Shown: positions 1 through 7,338 of the stretch, piece by piece
Position numbering within the stretch: the stretch's first letter is position 1
How the letters are laid out: the number at the start of each line of letters is the position of its first letter
Assembly: GCF_047250385.1 (NCBI RefSeq)
Contig: NZ_JBLBVM010000041.1
Span: 1 to 64,000 of the forward strand
Direction of reading: 5' to 3'
Length of the DNA stretch: 64,000 nucleotides
From: Glaciecola sp047250385
Lineage (GTDB): Bacteria; Pseudomonadota; Gammaproteobacteria; Enterobacterales; Alteromonadaceae
Position numbers and translations under genes: made by a program
The notes under the pieces: generated by a model
What the model was told of the DNA's origin: nothing
The model's input: the letters and a program-made list of their open reading frames with translations, nothing else
Database searches by the model: none

Positions 1-130
1 CATGGTTGAGGTATCCCAGAAAATAGCTGAACTTAATGAGTTGAAGTCCACCCTTGCGGAAATGGTTGAGGCCTGCAATGACAATAATAAGGTGAAAGAA
101 TGCGGAGTGTTGCAACTATTAGAGGATTAG
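1..130 (+). CDS. MerR-family transcriptional regulator, C-terminal fragment
   Basis: Only the last ~43 codons are in the window, read in the frame that ends at the TAG at 128-130. The fragment is a leucine-rich helix (AELNELKSTLAEMV) followed by two cysteines (EAC...KEC) just before the C terminus. That is the layout of the dimerisation helix and metal-binding loop of metal-sensing MerR proteins (CueR, ZntR, MerR types). The DNA-binding half lies upstream of the window, so the metal cannot be assigned. The family assignment rests on this short segment alone. Confidence 0.6.
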   Translation, partial: MVEVSQKIAELNELKSTLAEMVEACNDNNKVKECGVLQLLED

Positions 131-265
131 TATTTCGGTAATATTGTGCACTTGGTAAATATAATACGACGTTGGGAGCTGATATTTATAATCACTAACA
201 CCAAGATAAAGTTTGGGATACAGTTTAGATCCCAACAAGGGAATATGCGCTTCAGTCAGCTTGGG

Positions 266-640
266 CTAGGCAGTCATCCCATACGTCAATTTAATGATAG
301 TATTTTCCACACATTGCATACCAAAAAATGTTTCACAAAGCGAAAATGGTGTCACCGAACCGAGTCCTATATTTTCGTTACGAAACCACAATGATGCACT
401 ATTTTCAGACCCGAAATAATTGACAGCAAGATTGAATAAATTATCAAGATTTATACACCTTTCAGAAAGATTTTTATCTAGGATATGTGTTTTTCCTGCG
501 CTTTTCTTCTGTAACACGCGCGGAGAAACGCCCAAAATATTAGCCATTTCCTCTATACTGACTGAAAAACGTTTAGCAAGCACATCAACCTTAGCAACGT
601 TCACACCGCGAAGTATTTGTTTTTGAGTTGTATTGAACAT
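266..640 (-). CDS. Xre/MbcA/ParS-type antitoxin (DUF2384-like)
   Basis: A 124-aa protein. The N-terminal half (about residues 15-50) looks like an Xre-like helical region, with IEEMANILGVSPRVLQKK resembling a helix-turn-helix. The C-terminal ~55 residues match the pattern of the MbcA/ParS/Xre antitoxin toxin-binding domain: an FG motif (NYFGSENSA), then LWFRNENIGLG, the ETFFG motif and a final LTYGM. Known members neutralise RES-domain NAD-degrading toxins and repress their own operon. No RES-domain ORF is visible on either side; the nearest same-strand gene is the unrelated DUF3775 ORF 250 bp upstream. It is therefore an orphan antitoxin, a remnant, or a solitary regulator. The ATG at 640 is the first good start. 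Confidence 0.75.
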   Translation of the reverse strand: MFNTTQKQILRGVNVAKVDVLAKRFSVSIEEMANILGVSPRVLQKKSAGKTHILDKNLSERCINLDNLFNLAVNYFGSENSASLWFRNENIGLGSVTPFSLCETFFGMQCVENTIIKLTYGMTA

Positions 641-889
641 GATTTAGCCTCATATCAAACTTGTTTTTACCTTGGTCTGTAATATTTTAAATTAGAATTC
701 GAAATAAGCCAAAAGTAGTAGCGTGCAAAAAGTGCCGAAAACTCAATATAGTATATATTTGAGCGCTGATATTTATACTTGCACTAATTACATGTCACGA
801 ACTTTTAAACGCTAGTGTGGTGCTTTAATTAAGGTGGTAGTTACAACGATACCAGCAAAGCACGATCACCTTAGGTCGATTGCCAATCA

Positions 890-1261
890 TTAGGGAAACG
901 TCTTCAGTAGACCGTCCCTGAGATAATCGTCTAATGGCTTTTCAAATAAATAATGAACAATACCTTCTTTTCCGACCCGCTCAGACTCTTCAATGAGGTC
1001 TTTAAAACTAACTGGCTCAGTGTCTTCTTCTTTTGTAGATCGGCCTAATAACATGAGAGCGCAAACTTCTACCCGCTTTTGAAATGTCATCCCTTTTAGC
1101 TTATTTAATAGATCCAGTTCCTCAAGAGTCGCTCTTTTAACACTCAAATTTGATTTAGTACCCGTGCTAATTGACCTTGAGTTCTTAGCTTTTTCTGCTA
1201 AATCGATAATATTATGAATATCTGGTTTGGTTAAACACTTAAAATCACTAAAGTTTATCAT
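890..1261 (-). CDS. DUF3775-family protein
   Basis: A 123-aa soluble protein of unknown function. The central and C-terminal parts carry the DUF3775 signature as I recognise it: a segment around VCALMLLGRS, then a helical stretch ending in YLFEKPLDDYLRDGL close to the C terminus. No enzymatic motif, signal peptide or membrane segment is seen. It lies upstream of the Xre antitoxin on the same strand but is separated by about 250 bp of AT-rich DNA, so it is probably not the antitoxin's partner in a compact operon. Its function cannot be stated. Confidence 0.65.
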   Translation of the reverse strand: MINFSDFKCLTKPDIHNIIDLAEKAKNSRSISTGTKSNLSVKRATLEELDLLNKLKGMTFQKRVEVCALMLLGRSTKEEDTEPVSFKDLIEESERVGKEGIVHYLFEKPLDDYLRDGLLKTFP

Positions 1262-1727
1262 AAATTAAATATACGTCGTTACATGCAACATGTTCTACCC
1301 TATTGATTTTATTGTAAATTATAACTATTACATTTTTAATGTTATTTTCAATAAATTATTTCCTTTATTTCTGTTTAATACTTTATTTGGTCTATGATAA
1401 AAACAACTGGTATTGGTTGGGTTTTGATAGACCGAGCTGCTTCTTTTGCAGCTGTTGAGCAAAAGTTCTCTGAAAAGTTTCTGTGAGCCTAAAGACAACA
1501 TAGACTATTAAAATTTCGAGCAAATTAGTATAAGTTTTTTACTCTTGAGAACCTGATGCATGATAGACCGTTTTGGGCAGTTAGCGGTCATAGTTGTTTT
1601 TACTAACGACTTCCATTATGAGCGAATTATAGTTATACGATTGAATAAAACGTGACTGGAACGTGATCTCTCAATAGGAGCCGTTGAGTTCTCTTTGTTA
1701 AAGTTCTTGACAAAGTCGGGAGCAATA
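1262..1727. other. AT-rich intergenic region, no gene seen
   Basis: About 465 bp between the DUF3775 gene (minus) and the first BlaI operator. No ORF of useful length and no RNA gene is recognisable. A short hairpin (AGCTGC/GCAGCT) occurs near 1435-1453. The promoters of the divergent flanking genes presumably lie here, but I cannot place them with confidence. Confidence 0.5.
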
Positions 1728-1763
1728 ACTACATTTGTAGTAACTAGCTACTACAAATGTAGT
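1728..1763. promoter_or_regulatory. Paired BlaI-type operators of pair 1
   Basis: Two perfect dyads, ACTACATTTGTAGT (1728-1741) and ACTACAAATGTAGT (1750-1763), with centres 22 bp apart (about two helical turns). They end 18 bp before the blaI-like start. BlaI/MecI repressors bind TACA/TGTA half-sites, so this is the expected operator of the downstream repressor-sensor operon. The spacing suggests two repressor dimers on one face of the DNA. Confidence 0.85.
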
Positions 1764-1781
1764 TATAAGGCGCTATACAAT

Positions 1782-2159
1782 ATGAAATTAAGTGAATTCG
1801 AATTGGATGTAATGCAATTTTTTTGGGATGAAGGATCTAGCTCAGCACCAGCTATACACAAATGGGTGAGCGAGGATAAAAAGGTTGCATACAACACCGT
1901 AAAGACGATTATTGATCGTCTTGAAAAAAAAGGAGCGATACATCGTGATCGGCTGGTTGGGCGTTCTATTATGTATTCCGCGAATATTAAAAAAGAAGAT
2001 ATATCTAAGAGGTTAATTCCAGATTTGGTAAGGCGATTTTTTCATGGGAATACAAGCCATTTGATGGCTCATTTAATTAACAGTGACAAATTGACTGAAG
2101 AGGACATTCTGGATTTAGAAAAATTTATCGCCGAACGAAAAAACGAGGCGCAGAAGTAG
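1782..2159 (+). CDS. BlaI/MecI-family repressor (pair 1)
   Basis: 125 aa from the ATG at 1782. An in-frame extension upstream to 1695 is open, but it would run through the operator dyads, so I reject it. The N-terminal winged helix (about residues 3-75) has the family pattern: ELDVMQFFWDEG, then VAYNTVKTIIDRLEKKGAI as the recognition helix region. The C-terminal helices serve for dimerisation and contain the region cleaved in family members. The stop is followed 2 nt later by the M56 sensor gene, so the two are co-transcribed. Known BlaI proteins repress their own operon and are inactivated when the partner sensor fires. Nothing here indicates beta-lactam resistance as the output. Confidence 0.92.
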   Translation: MKLSEFELDVMQFFWDEGSSSAPAIHKWVSEDKKVAYNTVKTIIDRLEKKGAIHRDRLVGRSIMYSANIKKEDISKRLIPDLVRRFFHGNTSHLMAHLINSDKLTEEDILDLEKFIAERKNEAQK

Positions 2160-2161
2160 AT

Positions 2162-3853
2162 ATGGCAGATTACTTTGTAACAAATTTCATCCTGAGCTTT
2201 ATCGCATTTTTGGTGTTAGTCTTATTGAAGAATTCACCTGCAAGAATACGTTTTTACGTAGCGCTTACGGCTTTAATAGCTTGGCTCATTCCTTGGCATC
2301 TAGTATCTACTATTACTATAGTGTCAGATGCAATTCGTCCTATTGATATAGACACGATTATTCCACTATTTTGGCTTGAAAATACCGGAGCATTGCAAAC
2401 GGAAAGCAACCTCATATCCGTTGCGCAATCAGAAAATTCCGTAATAGATACCATTAAAAACGTCATACAAGCGCTAGTCGCGGATATCTCAGTTTTATTG
2501 TTTGTATTTGCTGCTGGTATGGTTTTGTTCATCAAAGATATCGTGAATTATCGCACTCAACTTCAGCTCTGGACGAAGCACTCCCACCAAGATAATAGTC
2601 TTTGGCATAACAATGCTTTAAAAAGCCATGGGGTGCCAATACGCTTATTAAATAATTGTGGTGTAGCTATGTCCACAGGCTTTACCAAGCCAATTGTCTG
2701 GCTCAATCCAAGCTATCAAAATGATGCGAAAACTAGGACGATCCTTACTCACGAGCTCAATCATATACTGCAAAATGATACAATGTGGATGTGGTGTCTT
2801 GCCTTCATGCAACGTCTGTTTTGGTGGAATCCCGTGGTGCGAACACTGTCGAAGGTTGCGAGAGAGCAAATAGAGCTCAGTTGCGATGAGAAATGCAATG
2901 AACAATTGGACGGAGACTATCCCCGTGATTTGGCCGAAATCTTTCTCACGGAAGTGAAATCATCCAATAATCATTTAGCAACGGTGACAATAAAAAATAG
3001 CAAAAATTTCAATATTAAAAGATTACAAACATTGAGCAAGGAGCATCAAATGAAATCTAAGTATCTAGTCGTTCTTTTCATTGCACTAGGCATGAGTAGC
3101 TTTGTTGCAGCTACAGTCAGTTATCAAGAAAACACACCGGCAAACAAAGCTATTAAAATAGATAGTGAACAAAATCATCGTGCAAAGAACGCTCTCTATC
3201 GTGACGATGAAATGTATAACGGACTAATCGACAAACTACTACTTGCAGCGCAGAACGCTAAAAGCGAAGAACCTGAAACAATAGACGGTGTTTTGCAAGC
3301 GTTGACTGAGTGGAACTTAACAAGGAAAACGCACCCAAATAATCAACTAGAGCGCTCGTTAGGAATCATGGGCTTTACCATTACTGCATATTTACTAGAT
3401 AAACGAGGGCGTTTTGACGAGATCCCTAAGACCTATGATGATATATTTCCTGATCGGCCCATTGAAAAAGAACTATTTTTAAAACATCATGTGGCATTGG
3501 CTTATATTAAAATGGGCATGCCTGAGAAAGCGACAGACTTAATGGTTGATGTCGCCCAGCGGCAGCCAAAACCAAAAGATGGGACGCTACTTTTGATTGC
3601 GCATGCTCAATTAGCATCTGCAAATTATAGCGCCGTGATTGCTAATGTTGACAAAATACTTTCTGTTAGTGAAAACCAAAACGTTAAAATTGAAGCTTTA
3701 AATTTAAAGCGGGAAGCTTATATTCAACAAGCTGATAGTGAAAAGGTCACAGAAGTAAACGGCATTTTAAAAGATTCATATGGAATCGTTGGCGGGAAAC
3801 CAGATTTACCAACGTTAGGAACTCCGGTTCTTCAGTATCTACCTGAAGTGTGA
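2162..3853 (+). CDS. BlaR1/MecR1-like M56 sensor protease with TPR-like C-terminal domain
   Basis: 563 aa. Hydrophobic segments lie at about residues 5-23, 31-52, 104-126 and 299-318. The zinc-protease motif HELNH is at 197-201, followed by a downstream acidic ligand region around ELSCDE (238-243), as in M56 peptidases. The last ~240 residues after the fourth membrane segment should be periplasmic. They do not look like the penicillin-binding domain of true BlaR1; they are helical and resemble tetratricopeptide repeats (for example residues 420-540, with repeating A-Y-x-x-x-G and AxxLxx patterns). By family logic, a signal in the periplasm activates the cytoplasmic protease, which relieves repression by the adjacent BlaI. 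The ligand is unknown. Confidence 0.88.
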   Translation: MADYFVTNFILSFIAFLVLVLLKNSPARIRFYVALTALIAWLIPWHLVSTITIVSDAIRPIDIDTIIPLFWLENTGALQTESNLISVAQSENSVIDTIKNVIQALVADISVLLFVFAAGMVLFIKDIVNYRTQLQLWTKHSHQDNSLWHNNALKSHGVPIRLLNNCGVAMSTGFTKPIVWLNPSYQNDAKTRTILTHELNHILQNDTMWMWCLAFMQRLFWWNPVVRTLSKVAREQIELSCDEKCNEQLDGDYPRDLAEIFLTEVKSSNNHLATVTIKNSKNFNIKRLQTLSKEHQMKSKYLVVLFIALGMSSFVAATVSYQENTPANKAIKIDSEQNHRAKNALYRDDEMYNGLIDKLLLAAQNAKSEEPETIDGVLQALTEWNLTRKTHPNNQLERSLGIMGFTITAYLLDKRGRFDEIPKTYDDIFPDRPIEKELFLKHHVALAYIKMGMPEKATDLMVDVAQRQPKPKDGTLLLIAHAQLASANYSAVIANVDKILSVSENQNVKIEALNLKREAYIQQADSEKVTEVNGILKDSYGIVGGKPDLPTLGTPVLQYLPEV

Positions 3854-4247
3854 AGTTCTTAGGCCAGTTACGGTGCGTTATGACTATATGAAATATATCG
3901 ATAGTAATGGCGTATGACCCGTTTTGCCGTATTGGAGCTCGTTATAATGTGGCAAAAAATACAATATGACGAGCTTACCTAATCAGGCAAAAAAGGGCAG
4001 TTTCCTGCCGTTGCTGATTTTGATAATCTTGTCATATTCAATCGGTTTTTCATAATTCAAAGGAACCTAGACGAACAACTTGTCCACTCAGAAAATATGT
4101 AACTTGGAGCTACCTAGCATTTTATTAAAGCGCTGTTCGACAATAGGGCCTTAATTGAAGGTAGATGTTTGAAAAGCTGCTGATTTATATATTATTAGAT
4201 ACTTCACTATATTTTGTCCTAGCGAAAATAAAAAACTTGCCACAACC
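3854..4247. other. Intergenic region between sensor pairs 1 and 2
   Basis: About 390 bp with no supported ORF. It contains copy A of the 72-bp repeat (3925-3996) and AT-rich DNA leading to the pair-2 operators. A minus-strand open stretch of ~27 codons ends at the repeat but starts from a stop and is not a gene on this evidence. Confidence 0.5.
3925..3996. repeat. 72-bp dispersed repeat, copy A, with internal inverted repeat
   Basis: It matches 5945-6016 at 71 of 72 positions, in direct orientation. It contains an imperfect inverted repeat with 15-nt arms (AGCTCGTTATAATGT at 3936-3950 and ACAATATGACGAGCT at 3961-3975) around a 10-nt spacer. Similarity continues weakly a dozen bases further upstream. 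In copy B the right end of the repeat covers the last codons of a GntR/FCD gene fragment, so the repeat may be that gene's downstream hairpin carried to a second place. Confidence 0.85.
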
Positions 4248-4284
4248 TATTACATGTGTAATATTTAATGTATTACAATTGTAA
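4248..4284. promoter_or_regulatory. Paired BlaI-type operators of pair 2
   Basis: Two dyads, TATTACATGTGTAATA (4248-4263) and TTACAATTGTAA (4273-4284), with centres 23 bp apart. They end 10 bp before the second repressor's start. The half-sites are TTACA/TGTAA rather than the CTACA/TGTAG of pairs 1 and 3, so this repressor probably has its own specificity. Confidence 0.85.
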
Positions 4285-4294
4285 GAGATATAAT

Positions 4295-4672
4295 ATGCAA
4301 GCGGAAATATCAGATACTGAATATGAAGTGATAAGCGTAATATGGGACGCTCATCCAGCTACCGCAAAAGACATTTTGGAGCGTTTGAACACGACCAAAG
4401 AGTTTCATCCTAAAACCGTCAATACTTTGCTAAACCGTTTGGTAAAAAAGCAAGCCATTTCATATCAGAAGGACGGCCGGGCATTCAAATACTCCCCTTT
4501 AATTGAAAAAGAAAATTATGTGAAGCGCAAATGCCAACACTTTTTGAGCAAAATGTTTGATGGAAAAGTTTCACCATTAGTCGCTAACTTCGCTTCTCAT
4601 GACATCCTCAAAAAGGACGATATTGAAGATTTGAAGAAACTAATTCAAGAGTGGGAGGATAAAAATGACTAG
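4295..4672 (+). CDS. BlaI/MecI-family repressor (pair 2)
   Basis: 125 aa from the ATG at 4295 (MQAEISDTEYEV). The frame is open a further 9 codons upstream to an ATG at 4268 that lies within the operator region, so the inner start is preferred. The winged-helix motifs EVISVIWDAHPATAKDI and KTVNTLLNRLVKKQAI fit the family, followed by the helical dimerisation tail. The 3' end overlaps the sensor gene by 8 bp (ATG at 4665, stop at 4670-4672), which indicates translational coupling. It is more divergent from repressors 1 and 3 than those are from each other: they share the TVKTIIDRLE segment. Confidence 0.92.
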   Translation: MQAEISDTEYEVISVIWDAHPATAKDILERLNTTKEFHPKTVNTLLNRLVKKQAISYQKDGRAFKYSPLIEKENYVKRKCQHFLSKMFDGKVSPLVANFASHDILKKDDIEDLKKLIQEWEDKND

Positions 4673-5876
4673 CATGATTGCCCATAGTCTTTTTCCACTA
4701 ACGATTTCGCTTATTGTTTTATTACTCTTGCGCAAATACTTGCTGTCGCGGATGGGGGCGCTTTTTTGCTACCAAATGTGGGCATTGGTGCCGCTGTTGC
4801 TTGGTGTCACGCTGTTGCCTATCAACAACATGTTTATTGCTGAAGTAAACACGAACAATCCCTTTTATCAAGTTACTTTACTTCCATCTGTGGTGCCTAC
4901 GTTTGATGGTACAAATTGGTTTTTAATCGTATGGATTATTGGCGTGTCGATAGTGCTATCAATGATGATTGTATCACACTTGCTTTTTCACCTCCGCATA
5001 AGCCCGTCACTTTCACCTCTAAGATTAAAGCAAAGAGTTGATGAGACGGTTGAGAATGAGTTGCTTATTTTTAAAAGTGAAAAGGTAACAGGGCCAATGC
5101 TACTTGGTTTTATTAAACCAAAGCTCATTTTACCAGCAAACTTTGAATCAATTTATAACCCGTCTCAACAGGCACTCATCATCGCACATGAGCGTCATCA
5201 CTACGCTCGCGGTGATATTTTTTGGAATCTATGCGCACTCGTTTTAACCAGTGTGTATTGGTTTCACCCACTCTCTTGGTTCGCGTTACGTAAATTTAAA
5301 CAAGACCAAGAGCTTTCTTGTGACTATGCGGTTTTACTTGATAAAACCACCTTTGACAAACAACAGTACGCACATGCATTGGTTAATACATTTGAAAGAC
5401 AGCCAGTGTTTGTAACGCACTTGACGTTTGGAAACCATGGAGCTAAAAATATGATACGCGAAAGAATAAACCAAATTAACGCCGCTAAACCTTACAAAAA
5501 ATTCACCACGCTTGCATTATTTGTTGGATTTTTTACACTGATAAGTCTTTTATCTGCCTGCACAAAAAATCCGCCACAATTTGAAAGTTTAACAACTAAT
5601 GAAAAATTCTTTATCGAGGCAGAAAGGGTGGAAGTGAACTCTCAAACAGGCATTAATCGTTATTTTGGAAATGTAATAATCCAAATACCAAATGGTCAAA
5701 TGACAGAAATTCAGTCTAATTCACAAACTGTTGGTAACGGCTTAAATACTTTTGAAGGCGATGTGAAGGTAACTACATCTCACTTCGAGATATCTTTAAA
5801 CACTATGTCGGTCAAAACTACCGCTGAATCAATACAACTTACTTCTTCTTATGCTGAATTAAAAACAATTGATTGA
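4665..5876 (+). CDS. BlaR1-like M56 sensor protease with OstA/LptA-like C-terminal domain
   Basis: 403 aa. Membrane segments lie at about residues 5-25, 33-52, 85-109 and 280-298. The zinc motif HERHH is at 175-179 and the downstream acidic region around DQELSCD at 214-220, as expected of an M56 protease. The ~90 residues after the last membrane segment (about 312-403) are beta-rich and have the repeating pattern of the OstA/LptA/LptC periplasmic fold: FIEAERVEV, then YFGNVIIQIPNG, then FEGDVKVTT. That resemblance is by eye. If right, the sensor could recognise a lipid or lipopolysaccharide-like ligand. A Cys at 299 (SACTKN) resembles a lipobox but is at the membrane exit, not at an N terminus. 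It is coupled to the repressor gene by an 8-bp overlap. Confidence 0.87.
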   Translation: MTSMIAHSLFPLTISLIVLLLLRKYLLSRMGALFCYQMWALVPLLLGVTLLPINNMFIAEVNTNNPFYQVTLLPSVVPTFDGTNWFLIVWIIGVSIVLSMMIVSHLLFHLRISPSLSPLRLKQRVDETVENELLIFKSEKVTGPMLLGFIKPKLILPANFESIYNPSQQALIIAHERHHYARGDIFWNLCALVLTSVYWFHPLSWFALRKFKQDQELSCDYAVLLDKTTFDKQQYAHALVNTFERQPVFVTHLTFGNHGAKNMIRERINQINAAKPYKKFTTLALFVGFFTLISLLSACTKNPPQFESLTTNEKFFIEAERVEVNSQTGINRYFGNVIIQIPNGQMTEIQSNSQTVGNGLNTFEGDVKVTTSHFEISLNTMSVKTTAESIQLTSSYAELKTID

Positions 5877-5944
5877 ATGGTTAAGAGTATTAATGGATTG
5901 CTACAATTAATAGTAAACACCTTTGAGCGGCATATGTCCCCTTA

Positions 5945-6016
5945 TGCCGTATTGGAGCCCGTTATAATGTGGCAAAAAATACAATATGACGAGCTTACCT
6001 AATCAGGCAAAAAAGG
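5945..6016. repeat. 72-bp dispersed repeat, copy B
   Basis: A direct repeat of 3925-3996 with one difference (T at 3939, C at 5959). The 15-nt inverted-repeat arms are at 5956-5970 and 5981-5995. Its right end overlaps the final codons of the minus-strand FCD-domain gene fragment (stop at 6003-6005). The two copies bracket the whole second BlaI/M56 pair. Confidence 0.85.
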
Positions 6017-6308
6017 CATGAAGGTGACGGTCGGCATACAAATCAATATGATCTTTCATTGCCATACGTGCCTTTTCAGGATTACGTTGTTCTAGGGCAA
6101 GCAAAATACGTTTATGTTCGCTAATTGAGGGGTGAACACCTTCTTCGCGTATACGTTTTAAAAACGAGGTACTTAAGGTAGACTCATTTCGCAGTTGCCA
6201 TAGCCAATCAACAACCGACGAAATGGCACTGTTTTGACAGGCGTTAGCAATAATAGAATGAAACTTTTGGTCGGCCTTTTCAAACGCATTAGGCTGCTTT
6301 TCTTCTTC
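6003..6308 (-). pseudogene. GntR-family regulator fragment (FCD domain only)
   Basis: An open minus-strand stretch of 101 codons ends in TGA at 6003-6005 and is blocked by an in-frame stop at 6309-6311. The translation is the C-terminal part of an FCD ligand-binding domain (FadR/UxuR-like GntR regulators): ADQKFHSIIANACQN, then WLWQLRNES, then SEHKRILLALEQRNPEKA and MAMKDHI. The histidines and acidic residue fit the FCD metal/ligand pocket. There is no start codon and no DNA-binding domain, so it is a 5'-truncated remnant. It abuts an unrelated plus-strand gene fragment beginning near 6319, which marks a recombination junction. Confidence 0.8.
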
Positions 6309-6318
6309 TTATACTCTA

Positions 6319-6819
6319 ATGGAAGGAGCGGTGCAAGAAGCAGACTACATGGCTTCGAACCCACAACCTTATAACGTAAATGGCGTTACTACGTACGTCA
6401 GCATTCTAAAAGACAGTAATGGAAATCTACAAGGTTACGGTATGGTCGCCTATAATAACCGTGACATATTTGCTACCGGAAAGACCCCAGAAATCGCCCG
6501 TCGCGCCTGTTTGAACAAACTTTTAAGTAATAAAACCGGCTCAGACCTAGCTCAATCAGGCGGTTCGCAATTTACAATACGGGCGAATATTAAACGTATA
6601 GCCATTATGTCGGACAGTATCTTATTTTTAGTCGACAGTGATGGCGCACTTCTAAATAAAGCCATTTTTAGTGTGCCGCGAGAAACTAATTTTGAAGCTC
6701 CACTCACAACTCCAAATGATACGGTAATCATAAAATACTCCCCAGTTAATACCTCGCCACAACCAGTGAGTTGTTTTGATAATTTAGGTATTGGTGAGGA
6801 TTTGTGCTCGCGGCAGTAA
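6319..6819 (+). pseudogene. Unrecognised protein, probably a 3' fragment of a larger gene
   Basis: A 166-aa open frame with no signal peptide, membrane segment or family I can name. The sequence starts as though in mid-protein (LMEGAVQEADYMASNPQPY), has a soluble alpha/beta look (TTYVSILKDSNGNLQGYGMV) and ends in a Cys-containing tail. No convincing ribosome-binding site precedes the ATG, and the frame begins about 10 bp after the truncated FCD gene ends. I infer that the two fragments were joined by a deletion or insertion. It may still be an expressed short protein; confidence in any function is nil. Confidence 0.5.
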
Positions 6820-6863
6820 GCATGAATAAAATCAAAGCATCCTTCTGAATCAATGTTGCATTC

Positions 6864-6901
6864 TCTACAGTTGTAGATTAACATGATCTCTACAGTTGTA
6901 G
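6864..6901. promoter_or_regulatory. Paired BlaI-type operators of pair 3
   Basis: Two copies of CTACAGTTGTAG (6865-6876 and 6890-6901), with centres 25 bp apart and the second ending 44 bp before the third repressor gene. The half-site CTACA/TGTAG is the same as in the pair-1 operators, so cross-talk between repressors 1 and 3 is possible. Confidence 0.85.
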
Positions 6902-6945
6902 TGTAATCTCAACTACTTAAAAAATACCAACAATTCGGGCGACCA

Positions 6946-7338
6946 ATGTTAAGCAAACCTATTTCACTTTCCGATTTTGAACTCGAACTCATGCAGATAT
7001 TTTGGGAGCAAGGCACTCTAACAGCGCCAGAAATGCATAGATCAATAAAAACCAAGCGAGAAGTCTCCTACTCTACTGTTAAAACAATAATTGATCGTCT
7101 CGAAGTAAAGAATGCTATCAAACGCACAAAAATAGAGGGGAAAACAATATTCTATGACGCAATATTAGAAAAACAAAAAGCAAGATTACCGATGGTGAAG
7201 AATTTTATCGATCGTGTTTTTATGGGAAAGAGTCAGCCACTAGCTGCTCATATAATAAGTGAAACTGAACTCACTGAATCTGATATTGAATATCTAGAGA
7301 AAATACTTAAAGAGCGTAAGAAAGAGATAAAACGATGA
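6946..7338 (+). CDS. BlaI/MecI-family repressor (pair 3)
   Basis: 130 aa. The winged-helix signature is clear: FELELMQIFWEQGTLTAP and VSYSTVKTIIDRLEVKNAI, the latter nearly identical to the recognition region of repressor 1. The C-terminal ~55 residues are helical and charged. The gene ends in an ATGA overlap with the next gene (ATG at 7335, stop at 7336-7338), so repressor and sensor are translationally coupled. The close match to repressor 1 in the DNA-contacting helix and in operator half-sites suggests a recent duplication. Confidence 0.92.
   Translation: MLSKPISLSDFELELMQIFWEQGTLTAPEMHRSIKTKREVSYSTVKTIIDRLEVKNAIKRTKIEGKTIFYDAILEKQKARLPMVKNFIDRVFMGKSQPLAAHIISETELTESDIEYLEKILKERKKEIKR

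Noticed and set aside
1695..1781. 29-codon N-terminal extension of the first BlaI gene
   Set aside because: It would translate the operator dyads; the ATG at 1782 matches the usual family N terminus.
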